A stretch of 15,123 bases of DNA from CALGLS01 sp047626155 (GCA_047626155.1 JBLHRR010000142.1:1-15123); one strand, 5' to 3'. Numbered from the stretch's first letter, positions 6,627-14,960 are shown. The notes: a model not told the origin generated them from the letters alone. A program made the numbers and translations.

Positions 6627-8144
6627 TTAATTCATCTGAAACTCCGGCAATCGACTCAAATACCCCAACAAATTAATAACCTGATCAGGCGCCTCTTCCC
6701 AATACAAACTCCAAGTACCATCATCGTAATAATTTTCCGGAATTCCTGCTTTTAAATATTGAACCGCTACCGCTAAATGTTGTGGTTCCAATGGTCTGTT
6801 GATAAAGAGGTCGATCACAAAAGCTGCAATCACTTCTGGATCGTTTGAATCAGCAACGGCTAATCGTATGGTGGTTCGCAATCGGTCTTTTGCTTCTTCT
6901 GAAAAATCAAAAAGCAATTGGCTGATTCGACTCCATCTATTGGTCATCGTATTTTCATTGACCCAGCTGCGATAGCCTTCCCATCCGGCTACATTGGTTG
7001 GCTCAAAAAGGAGCTGCCCGAGGCTGTCGCAGTCTTCTACCCAATCATGTAATTCGTCTTCACTGTAATCTGCCGGGTACTGTAATTCCGTGTTTTTAGT
7101 TAGGCTGACAAATAATTCTACCGGGCTTTTGATATGGCCACCAACGAGAGTCTCATCGAAGAAATGTTCGCTTTTGAAAATTTGCTTGAGGACTGGAAGG
7201 ATCTCCCAGTTGTTGTCTTTAAAGGTAGCCGCCATCGCATTGGTAATGGCTGGGTTGACTTCGGGATAGACAAAGTGCTTGTAAATTTGCTCACAAATAT
7301 AAAGGGCCGCTTCATCTCTACGTTCCGTGAAAATTAAATCATGGACAGCGGTATATTCTGCTTCTACTGCCGCGCTGGTTTGATCTACAGGATTGGTGAT
7401 CGCTGGAATGGCCTGACCAAAAATAATTTTTTCATCGAAGTCGTGGTCCTCGGGAATGATGGGGCGTCCATCCGGATCGGAGTCAAGAGGATCTAGAATA
7501 GTGCAATTATATTGATCCGCTTTCCAGCCGGTCAGTGCTCTGGATACGTTTACAATATCTTCGGAGGTATAGCCATTGTTGGCGCCGAGGGTGAATAGTT
7601 CTAACAATTCTCTTGCGTAATTCTCATTGGGCTCGCTGGCTTCATTTACATTGCCATTGAGGTAAACCAACATGGCGGGTGTTTTCCCCATCTCTTCCAC
7701 GAACGTTTTAAAATTGCCAAAAGCATTGTCGTGCAATAGTTGGTAATAGCGCCAAAGAAAGGCGGTACATTTATAGATCTCTACTTCTGTAACGAAGTGA
7801 CCATGCCAGAAGAGGGCCATTTTAGCACGGATGCTTTCTGTTATCATTTCACGCATCCATCGGTTTTCGAAAGAGCGGTAGTGATCGAATCTGGTTTCGG
7901 AGCTGGAATCGTAATCATCATCGTCCCAGTCCGCCCAATAGGGAGCAGCGGGCGTTGGTAGCGCAACGGCTGCATCGAGTAGGTGGTCGACTAAAGCAGA
8001 AGCGTTGGGGAATAAAAGCCCTGCCTGAATCTCTGCCTCGCTAGCTCCAAAGCCTAATCGGCGATAGAGATGCATTACGCGCTGGCGGTTCCATTGACCT
8101 GCGAAGGGTGCTATTTCTGTAACGGCACAGTTTTGTAGTAGCAT
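6627..8144 (-). CDS. DUF1800 family protein
   Basis: 505 residues, normal length for DUF1800. Motifs in order: HLYRRLGFGAS at about 25-35, MALFWHGHFVT at 109-119, NENYARELLELFTLG at 173-187 and GYTSEDIVNVSRALTGW at 191-207. The rest is mostly helical, with the typical C-terminal LFINRPLEPQHL section. The biochemical role of the family is unknown, but it is found very often beside DUF1501, as here, where DUF1501 follows 135 bases downstream. No signal peptide or Tat motif is visible at the chosen start (MLLQNCAVTEIAPF), while the partner has a Tat signal, so this protein may be cytoplasmic, may travel with its partner, or may have a missed start. No better upstream start is visible. An acidic run, WADWDDDDYD at about 70-79, may be surface-exposed. 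Confidence 0.9.
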   Translation of the reverse strand: MLLQNCAVTEIAPFAGQWNRQRVMHLYRRLGFGASEAEIQAGLLFPNASALVDHLLDAAVALPTPAAPYWADWDDDDYDSSSETRFDHYRSFENRWMREMITESIRAKMALFWHGHFVTEVEIYKCTAFLWRYYQLLHDNAFGNFKTFVEEMGKTPAMLVYLNGNVNEASEPNENYARELLELFTLGANNGYTSEDIVNVSRALTGWKADQYNCTILDPLDSDPDGRPIIPEDHDFDEKIIFGQAIPAITNPVDQTSAAVEAEYTAVHDLIFTERRDEAALYICEQIYKHFVYPEVNPAITNAMAATFKDNNWEILPVLKQIFKSEHFFDETLVGGHIKSPVELFVSLTKNTELQYPADYSEDELHDWVEDCDSLGQLLFEPTNVAGWEGYRSWVNENTMTNRWSRISQLLFDFSEEAKDRLRTTIRLAVADSNDPEVIAAFVIDLFINRPLEPQHLAVAVQYLKAGIPENYYDDGTWSLYWEEAPDQVINLLGYLSRLPEFQMN

Positions 8145-8247
8145 AAGAAGCGGTTGTTTTATTTTGTTTACGGTTGTTGGTTCTTAGTTTTTGCAGCCTA
8201 GCCCCACTAATACCACAGAATCAAGCTATTTCAATCTTCTATCGAAC

Positions 8248-8320
8248 TCGCAGCTTAAAGTTGTTTTTTTTTATAACCAAAAATAGACGAATTCGCGAAT
8301 ATAATCATGGCCCTATATCG
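8248..8320 (+). repeat. Diverged direct repeat, copy 1
   Basis: Shares with copy 2 the ordered words TCGCAGCTTAA, TATAACCAAAAAT, GACGAA and GCCCT, with similar spacing. This copy contains a run of nine T (interrupting the alignment) and AATTCGCGAAT. It lies about 100 bases upstream of the DUF1800 start. Confidence 0.7.
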
Positions 8321-8408
8321 CAATCCTATAATGCGGGAGGTTTATCCTGCCGGCCCGAGCAATTGCAGAGAATAGACCATTTGTTTTAAGTCAATGAGAG
8401 CCCTTGTT

Positions 8409-8530
8409 CTGTCATCCCGAGGGAGCTTAGCGAGTCGAGGGATTAAGCCCTCGTCTCCTCTTTCATTTCGAGCGAGGCACGAGCCTAGAGGTAACTTCCT
8501 CGATTACAGCGCTAAGTTACCCAAACCTCT
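8409..8530. repeat. REP-like repetitive stretch (two diverged units)
   Basis: TGTCATCCCGAGGGAGC at 8410 and TTTCATTTCGAGCGAGGC at 8461 begin two related units, each continuing with purine-rich GAG and CTC words (GTCGAGGGATTAAGCCCTCG; CTAGAGGTAACTTCCTCG) that can form short hairpins. This resembles the CATTTCGA/CATTCCGA-type intergenic repeats I recall as common in Bacteroidota. A 91-codon open frame here is a by-product of the repeat. Confidence 0.55.
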
Positions 8531-8579
8531 TAGCCACAACCTACTTAGACTTAACGTGTTTTTAAACAAAATGATTAGG

Positions 8580-8645
8580 TCGCAGCTTAATAGGATACTG
8601 AATTATAACCAAAAATTGACGAAGTGTAAAAACATTGCCCTTTCG
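8580..8645 (+). repeat. Diverged direct repeat, copy 2
   Basis: Second copy of the 8248-8320 repeat, 332 bases on. It has TCGCAGCTTAA, TATAACCAAAAAT, GACGAA and GCCCTTTCG in the same order, but differs between the first two words and in the last third. Confidence 0.7.
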
Positions 8646-8907
8646 ACAGACTTTAAACTTAATCATTGAGTTATTATTTCGCAACCGCTTTTATATATTC
8701 CAATTTTAGTTTCATTAGATAATTTTTTTACAAAACGCATATTTATATTTGATATGTTATTTTAAAAAGTGGTACTTGTAACTTTATTTCGTGTGCTTTT
8801 TTATGAGCTACTGGCGTCAGTTGATATGAATGATGAAAGCGATTTCATAAATAAGTACTATATTCGAATAACCGGTTGACCCTTTGTGGTTACTTAGTTC
8901 CAGAATT

Positions 8908-11900
8908 ATGACAAACCTATATGCATTGCTTTTCGCCAGACTAAAATACTTGCCTCTTGCAATTGTATTATTATTTATTGGCTTACCTCTTTCCAGTGCC
9001 CAAACCGTGGTACTTTCTGAAAGCTTCAATGATTGTGAACCCGCGCCGGGTTGGTCCACTACGATAGTGGAAGGACTGGTAGACTGGCAGTTTGGCTTTA
9101 TTGACAATAGCAATGCTTGGGCAAGTAATTCCATGAATGGTTCCTGCTTTGCTTTTTTTGATGATGAAGCGAATGGCGGAAACACATTGCCCTCTGTGGT
9201 GCGTTTGACTTCTCCGTTTTTTGATGGGGCCGCTTTCGCAGAATATAATTTAAGCTTTGATGTTGTTTTTAGGAAGCAGGAAGATCTGGAACATTTTTCT
9301 GTTTTTGTTTTTGATGGAACGACACTTCAGCTGGTCAACAAATATTACGATGCGGTTGGGGGAGAACAGTTTAATAATTTTCAAACTATAAATCTTGACT
9401 TGTCTCCTTTTAGAACGGAAACACTGCAACTCGTTTTTCATTACGATGATGGAGGCGATGAAGGTTGGTGGGTGGGATTAGATAATATAGCGGTAACGGG
9501 TTTAGGGGTGCTGAACGATGGATGTGATAATGCAGTTGAGGTGGCTTTGGGTGACAACTGTTTGCCAACTAACAATAGCACTGCAATTTTTACGGGGACT
9601 GCGCCTTCTTGTTTTGATAGGAACATCGGTTCTCTTTGGTATCGTTTTGATTCGCCGATAACGGGGATTGTGAAAATGGAGACCGCTGCTAATTTTAATG
9701 ATTTGATTACGGTCTTTGAAGGCGATTGTGCTGGGATGACTGACTTGGCTTGTTTCAATCGGGACGAACATGGTTTTACTGGAGAGACGGCTTATATGAA
9801 TGTGGATTTTGGAACCTCTTATTTGATCCGAGTGAGTGGCGTAGATGCGGACTTTGGTTTGCGAGAAGGAGACTTTTGTTTGTCGATAGATCAGGTTGAT
9901 TCTTTTCCTCCGACTCCAGTTAATGATATTTGTAACAATGCAATTTCATTGACGGTAGATGCGATTGATTGTACGGAAGGTTCTAATAAAAATGCGGACT
10001 TTACGGGACCAGAACCTTCTTTGAATTTAAAAACAAGATCCGATATATGGTATTCTTTTTTAGCGACAGCGAGTAGCTTAGAAGTAAGTACCAGAGCTGA
10101 CTTTGCAGATGTCATTTCAGTTTATTCTGGCACCTGTGGGGGTTTAACGGAAGTGGCGGTCAACCAATTTGGCCAAAGCCTGCTACTGGAAAACTTGACA
10201 ATAGGACAGACTTACTTCGTGCAGGTGGGTGGATTCTTTGCAACCTTAGAAGGCAATGTTTGTATGCAAGTGGAAACGCCGATAAGCGAGGTGGTCGGTA
10301 ATGACCTTTGCGGAAATGCCTTGGCGGTTACCCTAGATGGAGCTTGCGTGGAAGGCGCGAATCAATTTGCTGCTTTTGACGGGCCGAGTCCGAGTTGCGA
10401 AATTTTCCCAACGGCCAATGTATGGTTTGAATTTATAGCGCCAACATCCGGAGGCGTACAATTAAATACGGGAACGAATTTCCCTCACGTAGTTTCCGTT
10501 TACAGCGGTACCTGTACTAATTTTGAGGAGATATTATGTATGGAAAATCCACTCTATTGCTCGGGTTATTTTCCAGTGATTGACTTGGTGCCTGGGGAGA
10601 CTTATTTTCTGCAAGTCGCTGCGGCGCAAAATGGTTTTGGTTATGTGCTGGGCGATCTTTGTCTTAGTATCGTAGACATAGCTTCTACTTCCTTGACTTT
10701 CGATCCGATGGTGGTTATCATAGAAACGAATTGTATTAATAGCGGCATCTCTGTTTTGAATATTCTAACTACAGGAGGGCAGGGGAGCTACACGGTAGAA
10801 GGAGATGCTACCGGAGATACACTGGTGACCGGGGCGGACTACTTTACGGTAGTGACCGATTCGGTAGGTTGCGAAATAGCGATCAGCGGAACGGTGGATT
10901 GTGGCAACCTACCTTGTGTACTTGGCGCCAATTTGGATGTGGTGGGTACATCTTGTTATAACGGAAGTGATGGTTTTGCCTTTGTGGATACTTCCAATGG
11001 CACCGGGCCGTTCAGTATTAATTGGAATGATGGAAATACCGATGAACTTCGGGAAAATCTTACGCCGGGAATTTATTTTGTAACCGTAGAAAACGCAGCG
11101 GGATGTTCTCAGATATTCTCTGCGGCCATTACTAATCCTCAACCGATTATTGGAAATGCATCTGCTACCGGTGAAACTGGACAAAATGCAAACGATGGAA
11201 CGGCTACCGCAGCGCCAACTGGTGGGACGCCTCCTTATACTTATCTGTGGAGCTATAACAATGAAAATACGCAAACCATAACGGGGCTTCTGGCGGGTTT
11301 TTACTCCGTGGTGATTTACGATGCTAATAATTGTAGCCAGATTGCTACGGTGAGTGTCAATAGTTTTGATTGCTTATTGACGATTGATATTGCGGTGGAG
11401 GATATTTCCTGCTCCGGCGCTCATGATGGAACGCTTACCGCCGAATTGATGAATGGAACGGGGGCGACCTATGAATGGTCTACCAATGCGACCACGCAGA
11501 CTTTGGAGAACCTGCCACCGGGTTCTTACTCCGTGACCATCACGGACGACAATGCTTGTCAGAATATAGCCACCGCCACTATTTCAGATCCTGAGCCTAC
11601 GGTTGGTCTGTTGGAATCGACTACGGAAGTACCTTGTTTTGGAGAAGCGACTGGCCAGGCCTTTTTGGACGTTGATGGCGGAACGGCTCCTTATACCTAC
11701 AGTTGGCCAGGCGGCGGAACCGGAGCGGTGCAAACCACTTTATTGCCGGGCGATTACGTGGTGACCTTTACCGATGCCAACGCTTGTAGCGGAACGATTC
11801 CTGTAACTATAGTCGGCCCTGCTGCTCCTTTATTGGCTTCTGTTCCGGTGTCTACCGATGTGACTTGTTTTGGTGAAACCAATGGAACGGCCACCGCTTT

Positions 11901-12573
11901 CGCAGAAGGGGGGACGGCCAGCTACACTTACCTCTGGGACGATCCGATGGGACAAAGTACGGCCATGGTAACGAATTTAGTGCCAGGGATTTATACGGTT
12001 ACGATAACGGATAACAATAATTGCACGAATACGGCTCAAGCCACCATCATAGCGCCGCCTATCCTGAGCGTTTCCATCATTGACGTAGTCGGAGAAGTGG
12101 GCGATATGTCGAATGGGGCCATCTCCATCGATGTGCTTGGTGGGACGCCGCCCTACACTTTTACTTGGGTGCTGGGTGGAGACATCATCTCCATGGAGCA
12201 AAATATAAGCGACTTGGAGTCTGCTGCGAATTATAAAGTCTTAATCACGGATGCGAATGGTTGTATGTTCTTGTCTGCTGATATTACAGTACCGAGTTTG
12301 CTAGCGGTGGAAGACATTGACTTGGCGGGTATGGTGGATATTTCGCCGAATCCGACGACTGGGAAATTTGTGGTGGGGGTGGATTTGGAGGAGGCGGAGG
12401 AAGTGGGGGTGGAGGTTTTTGATGTGTTGGGGAGGTTGGTTTGGAGGATGGATTTGGAGGTTGTTGAGGTGAGGGATTTTGAGGTTGATTTGGAGGGGGA
12501 GGCTGCTGGGGTTTATGTTGTAAGGGTTTTGTTGGGAAGGAGGGTTTTTGTGGGTGGGGTTGTGGTGGAGTAG
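8908..12573 (+). CDS. Large secreted adhesin: anchor-J/PPC-like domains, SprB repeats, T9SS sorting domain
   Basis: 1221 residues from the ATG at 8908. That start puts a normal Sec signal peptide at the N-terminus (LPLAIVLLFIGLPLSSA, then QTVV); an in-frame TTG at 8884 adds eight residues and is less likely. Residues about 33-200 form a jelly-roll domain of the MAM/choice-of-anchor J type (SESFNDCEPAPGW to GWWVGLDNIAVTG). Three related PPC-like domains follow at about 204-328, 339-456 and 465-590, each opening ND.C.NA and containing a WY/WF.F motif. Residues about 595-1131 hold seven SprB-type repeats of about 75 residues (GGT.PY.Y.W, PG.Y.V.ITD.N.C), the first divergent. Residues about 1141-1221 are a type A T9SS sorting domain (ISPNPTTGKF, VFDVLGRLVW, GVYVVRVL). 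The protein is expected to be exported by Sec, crossed over the outer membrane by T9SS, and used in adhesion or gliding. The sorting-domain DNA has very skewed composition. Confidence 0.93.
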   Translation: MTNLYALLFARLKYLPLAIVLLFIGLPLSSAQTVVLSESFNDCEPAPGWSTTIVEGLVDWQFGFIDNSNAWASNSMNGSCFAFFDDEANGGNTLPSVVRLTSPFFDGAAFAEYNLSFDVVFRKQEDLEHFSVFVFDGTTLQLVNKYYDAVGGEQFNNFQTINLDLSPFRTETLQLVFHYDDGGDEGWWVGLDNIAVTGLGVLNDGCDNAVEVALGDNCLPTNNSTAIFTGTAPSCFDRNIGSLWYRFDSPITGIVKMETAANFNDLITVFEGDCAGMTDLACFNRDEHGFTGETAYMNVDFGTSYLIRVSGVDADFGLREGDFCLSIDQVDSFPPTPVNDICNNAISLTVDAIDCTEGSNKNADFTGPEPSLNLKTRSDIWYSFLATASSLEVSTRADFADVISVYSGTCGGLTEVAVNQFGQSLLLENLTIGQTYFVQVGGFFATLEGNVCMQVETPISEVVGNDLCGNALAVTLDGACVEGANQFAAFDGPSPSCEIFPTANVWFEFIAPTSGGVQLNTGTNFPHVVSVYSGTCTNFEEILCMENPLYCSGYFPVIDLVPGETYFLQVAAAQNGFGYVLGDLCLSIVDIASTSLTFDPMVVIIETNCINSGISVLNILTTGGQGSYTVEGDATGDTLVTGADYFTVVTDSVGCEIAISGTVDCGNLPCVLGANLDVVGTSCYNGSDGFAFVDTSNGTGPFSINWNDGNTDELRENLTPGIYFVTVENAAGCSQIFSAAITNPQPIIGNASATGETGQNANDGTATAAPTGGTPPYTYLWSYNNENTQTITGLLAGFYSVVIYDANNCSQIATVSVNSFDCLLTIDIAVEDISCSGAHDGTLTAELMNGTGATYEWSTNATTQTLENLPPGSYSVTITDDNACQNIATATISDPEPTVGLLESTTEVPCFGEATGQAFLDVDGGTAPYTYSWPGGGTGAVQTTLLPGDYVVTFTDANACSGTIPVTIVGPAAPLLASVPVSTDVTCFGETNGTATAFAEGGTASYTYLWDDPMGQSTAMVTNLVPGIYTVTITDNNNCTNTAQATIIAPPILSVSIIDVVGEVGDMSNGAISIDVLGGTPPYTFTWVLGGDIISMEQNISDLESAANYKVLITDANGCMFLSADITVPSLLAVEDIDLAGMVDISPNPTTGKFVVGVDLEEAEEVGVEVFDVLGRLVWRMDLEVVEVRDFEVDLEGEAAGVYVVRVLLGRRVFVGGVVVE
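12361..12573 (+). other. C-depleted, G-rich segment encoding the T9SS sorting domain
   Basis: Only three C residues occur in these 213 bases of coding strand. All six Arg codons are AGG, Leu is TTG, and Val and Gly are almost all GTG/GTT and GGG/GGT. The rest of the gene uses C-containing codons freely. GGG at 12534-12536, 12542-12544 and 12552-12554 and GGGG at 12556-12559, with loops of 5, 7 and 1 bases, meet the usual G-quadruplex rule. Confidence 0.9.
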
Positions 12574-12591
12574 GTTTTTTATCCGAAAAAA
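12573..12591 (+). terminator. A/T hairpin after the adhesin gene
   Basis: GTTTTTT-ATCCG-AAAAAAC is a perfect 7-bp inverted repeat starting at the last base of the stop codon. It has little GC in the stem and no following T-run, so termination activity is uncertain. Confidence 0.3.
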
Positions 12592-12722
12592 CGAAAATAA
12601 GAACAGCAAGTTTGGTGAAAAGTAGTAAATTCGAACTACAGAAAACGAAAAAAAATATTTCTCTGCTTTCAGATTACGGATTCAAAATTGCTTTTGCTGA
12701 CGAATCGATTAATAGAAATAGT

Positions 12723-12775
12723 AATGTAAGTGGCCGGAGGCCACGAGCCACATTGGCCAAATGCTCTAGCATTTC
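12723..12775. repeat. GGCC hairpin element
   Basis: GTGGCC (12730-12735) pairs with GGCCAC (12739-12744) around GGA, and AAATGCT (12759-12765) pairs with AGCATTT (12768-12774). The reverse complement of the first part (GGCT, GTGGCC, TCCGG, CCA in order) resembles 2723-2747, suggesting an inverted related copy. A 65-codon open frame covering this stretch has no family features and is not called. Confidence 0.45.
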
Positions 12776-12833
12776 ACCCGAGTCAGCGCATAACCTCTGG
12801 TCATTTTAATAGAAACAAAAACAAAATAAAACA

Positions 12834-13577
12834 ATGCTACTACAAGCCGCCATAGGAGACGCATACGGAGCCGGATTCGAATTCGCCCTCCCCTCTAAAA
12901 TCAAATCAAAAAAGAACCTCAGCCAATACGAAACCCACCCACTCTACAAAGAAATCAAAGGAAAGTACACCGACGACACCCAAATGGCCATAGGAATCGC
13001 AGAGCTCTTAATCGAAGAAAAAGACTGGACCTCCTTAATGATCGCCAATAAGTTTGTGGAAGTCTTTAAAAGAGACCCCCGAAGAGGTTATGCCAAACGA
13101 TTCCAACAGTTTCTGACCGACATAAAGGACGGCCAAGAAATGCTAGATAAGATCGTGGCAAAGAGTGAACGAAACGGAGCGGCCATGAGGGCTTATCCAT
13201 TAGGGATACTAAAAGACGAAAAGGAGATTATTGAAAAATGTGATTTGCAATCTTCTATTACGCATCAGACCGAAAAAGCATTGTTATCCCCTCAAGCGAT
13301 CGCTTTGTCTAATCATTACTTTATTTACAAAAAGGGGAAGAAAGGAAACCTAACAGAATACTTACAGGATATTCAGCAATACAAATGGAAAGGGGATTGG
13401 TCGGGAGAGGTTAAAGTCAATGCGATAGAAACGGTGGAGGCGGTTATCACTGTTTTGAGAAAGGAGCATTCCTTAAAAGAGATGCTGAGGAAGAGTGTTG
13501 ATTTTGGTGGTGATGTGGATACGGTTGCAGCGAGTGGGTGCTCCCCTTTAGGGACAGGGGGTTGCAAAAGGCTATAG
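12834..13577 (+). CDS. ADP-ribosylglycohydrolase family protein, C-terminally truncated
   Basis: 247 residues of the ADP-ribosylglycohydrolase (DraG/ARH-like) family, enzymes that remove ADP-ribose from proteins or small molecules using two metal ions. The N-terminal motif AAIGDAYGAGFEF (5-17) is typical. The first metal site YTDDTQM (45-51) and the second GGDVDT (225-230) are intact. After GGDVDTVAA the sequence changes to SGCSPLGTGGCKRL and stops, whereas family members continue for some tens of residues through the last helices. The foreign-looking tail is encoded by a CCCCTTTAGGG-type element (about 13532-13575) also found at 4143. It therefore looks cut short by a repeat insertion and may be a pseudogene or a shortened, possibly unstable enzyme. 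The A-rich leader and ATG at 12834 support the start. It is followed 50 bases later by the sulfatase gene; no functional link is evident. Confidence 0.8.
   Translation: MLLQAAIGDAYGAGFEFALPSKIKSKKNLSQYETHPLYKEIKGKYTDDTQMAIGIAELLIEEKDWTSLMIANKFVEVFKRDPRRGYAKRFQQFLTDIKDGQEMLDKIVAKSERNGAAMRAYPLGILKDEKEIIEKCDLQSSITHQTEKALLSPQAIALSNHYFIYKKGKKGNLTEYLQDIQQYKWKGDWSGEVKVNAIETVEAVITVLRKEHSLKEMLRKSVDFGGDVDTVAASGCSPLGTGGCKRL
13532..13575. repeat. CCCCTTTAGGG element at the 3' end of the glycohydrolase gene
   Basis: CTCCCCTTTAGGGA at 13541-13554 followed by CAGGGGG, matching 4143-4156 exactly over 14 bases with similar G-rich flanks. It supplies the last codons and the stop codon of the ADP-ribosylglycohydrolase frame. 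Confidence 0.45.
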
Positions 13578-13627
13578 TATTTTATTCAACACTATTAAAT
13601 TAAGAATTTTTGAATCTAACAAATAAT

Positions 13628-14923
13628 ATGAAATATTTATACCTCTTTTTATGCGTACTTTTTCTAAGCAACTGTGGCAAAGATGACAACTCTAATGGTG
13701 AACCTAACAATACAGGTACATCAAGCTCCCCCAACATTCTGCTGATCATAGCTGATGACATGGGGAAAGATGCGACTTCCGGATTTTCTGAGGGGGACTT
13801 AAAACCCAATACGCCAAACCTAAATAAGATAAAAAATGAAGGGTTGACTTTTAACAGCTTTTGGGTTAATCCGACCTGCTCTCCTACAAGAGCATCAATG
13901 ATTACGGGAAAGTATGGTTATAGAACTGGAGTCAAATGGGCGGGTGATGAATTGAATGAAACGGAAAAGCTTTTACAACAATACATTAACGAAGAGACCA
14001 ATAACGCCTATTCCACAGGAGTGGTAGGCAAATGGCATTTGTCGGGTGACAATACAACTGTCAATCCAGAAGATTTTGGAGTAGATTATTATGCTGGGCT
14101 AATACGAGGTGCCGTTCAAAATTATTATCAATGGCAATTTACAGAAGATGGTGTTGCGAGTTTTCAAACGGAATATATTTCGGAGGTATTTACTGATTTA
14201 TCAATAGATTGGATTAACAGCCAATCGAAACCATGGTTTTTGTGGTTGGCCTACAATGCCCCACATACGCCATTCCATGCTCCGCCAACTGAGATGCATT
14301 CTCAAGGTGACTTGCCAGCTTATGTTGATGGTTTAGATCCTATGCCTTATTATTTGGCGGCTATAGAAAGCATGGATTTTCAAATAGGAAAACTCTTAGA
14401 CGGAATACCGGAAGAGGAATTGGACAATACCATCATTATCTTTTTGGGAGATAATGGGACGCCTAATCAAGTAGCTCAATTCCCGTATTCAAGTAACACG
14501 GTTAAAGGTAGTTTGTATCAAGGCGGAATAAATGTGCCGATGTTTATTTCAGGAAAAGGAGTGGACCGAACGGGGGAAGACAACAGCTTAATTTGTAGTA
14601 CAGATATTTATAGTACAATAGCTGAATTGGCAGGTGGTGACAATTCTGAAATTTACGATAGTAAAAGTTTTAAATCACTTTTGACTACGGCGTCTGTACA
14701 TCGAGAATTCCAGTATTCAGAAATGAATAATGGTGCAGATGATTTGTGGGCCATTAGTAATGGAGATTTTAAGCTTATTATTAATGAGAATGGAAATGAA
14801 GAAATGTATGATTTAATTAGTGATCCTTATGAAATTAATGACTTGCTAAATGGGACTTTAACAACGACGGAGGAAAATGCTAAGGATGAGTTAGAGGCGG
14901 AGCTTTTAATTATTCGAATTTGA
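13628..14923 (+). CDS. S1-family sulfatase, probable surface lipoprotein
   Basis: Type I sulfatase of 431 residues from the ATG at 13628, hydrolysing sulfate esters, probably on algal or animal polysaccharides (substrate not readable). The formylglycine signature is complete: CSPTR at 84-88, so Cys84 is the residue converted by a formylglycine-generating enzyme, and TGKYGYRTG follows. Metal and sulfate ligands are present: Asp43-Asp44 in LLIIADDMG, Lys135 and His137 in GKWHLSG, His213 in NAPHTPFH, and Asp275-Asn276 in LGDNG. The N-terminus is a lipoprotein signal (MKYLYLFLCVLFLSNC, Cys16 lipidated). The mature start CGKDDNSNGE fits the Bacteroidota lipoprotein export signal, with Lys at +3 and two acidic residues next, predicting exposure on the outer surface. 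An in-frame TTG at 13610 would put extra residues before the signal peptide and is rejected. It is short for the family but not visibly truncated. Palindromic repeat B follows its stop. Confidence 0.93.
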   Translation: MKYLYLFLCVLFLSNCGKDDNSNGEPNNTGTSSSPNILLIIADDMGKDATSGFSEGDLKPNTPNLNKIKNEGLTFNSFWVNPTCSPTRASMITGKYGYRTGVKWAGDELNETEKLLQQYINEETNNAYSTGVVGKWHLSGDNTTVNPEDFGVDYYAGLIRGAVQNYYQWQFTEDGVASFQTEYISEVFTDLSIDWINSQSKPWFLWLAYNAPHTPFHAPPTEMHSQGDLPAYVDGLDPMPYYLAAIESMDFQIGKLLDGIPEEELDNTIIIFLGDNGTPNQVAQFPYSSNTVKGSLYQGGINVPMFISGKGVDRTGEDNSLICSTDIYSTIAELAGGDNSEIYDSKSFKSLLTTASVHREFQYSEMNNGADDLWAISNGDFKLIINENGNEEMYDLISDPYEINDLLNGTLTTTEENAKDELEAELLIIRI

Positions 14924-14960
14924 AAAAAGGACATTCTATGGTACTCCGTCATATATAGTG

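Larger units (their letters stand above)
8145..8907. other. Gene-free region between DUF1800 and the adhesin gene
   Basis: Divergent promoter region of about 760 bases. It contains a diverged direct repeat (8248-8320 and 8580-8645) bracketing a GAGG/CCTC-rich repetitive stretch (8409-8530). Just upstream of the adhesin gene is a perfect 6-bp hairpin with a GCGA loop (ATGAAA 8833-8838, TTTCAT 8843-8848). Reading frames here are short, lack family features and overlap the repeats, so none is called. No clear Bacteroidota promoter match was found. Confidence 0.6.

Noticed and set aside
8174..8669. Two open frames of 71 and 91 codons on the plus strand
   Set aside because: They lie within repeated non-coding DNA and show no protein-like features.
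8884..8907. TTG start eight codons upstream for the adhesin
   Set aside because: The ATG at 8908 gives a normal signal peptide; the extra residues have no support.
12301..12609. 102-codon minus-strand frame rich in His, Pro and Asn
   Set aside because: It is the antisense shadow of the C-depleted adhesin end; its composition is a by-product of the G-rich coding strand.
12612..12809. 65-codon open frame before the glycohydrolase gene
   Set aside because: It runs through a GGCC hairpin element, has mixed composition and no recognisable domain.
13610..13627. TTG start six codons upstream for the sulfatase
   Set aside because: The ATG at 13628 begins directly with a typical lipoprotein signal peptide.
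160..14920. Scattered ATTCGAAT palindromes (near 161, 3014, 8862, 14912)
   Set aside because: Short AT-rich word with no constant flanks or distance to genes; chance is a sufficient explanation.
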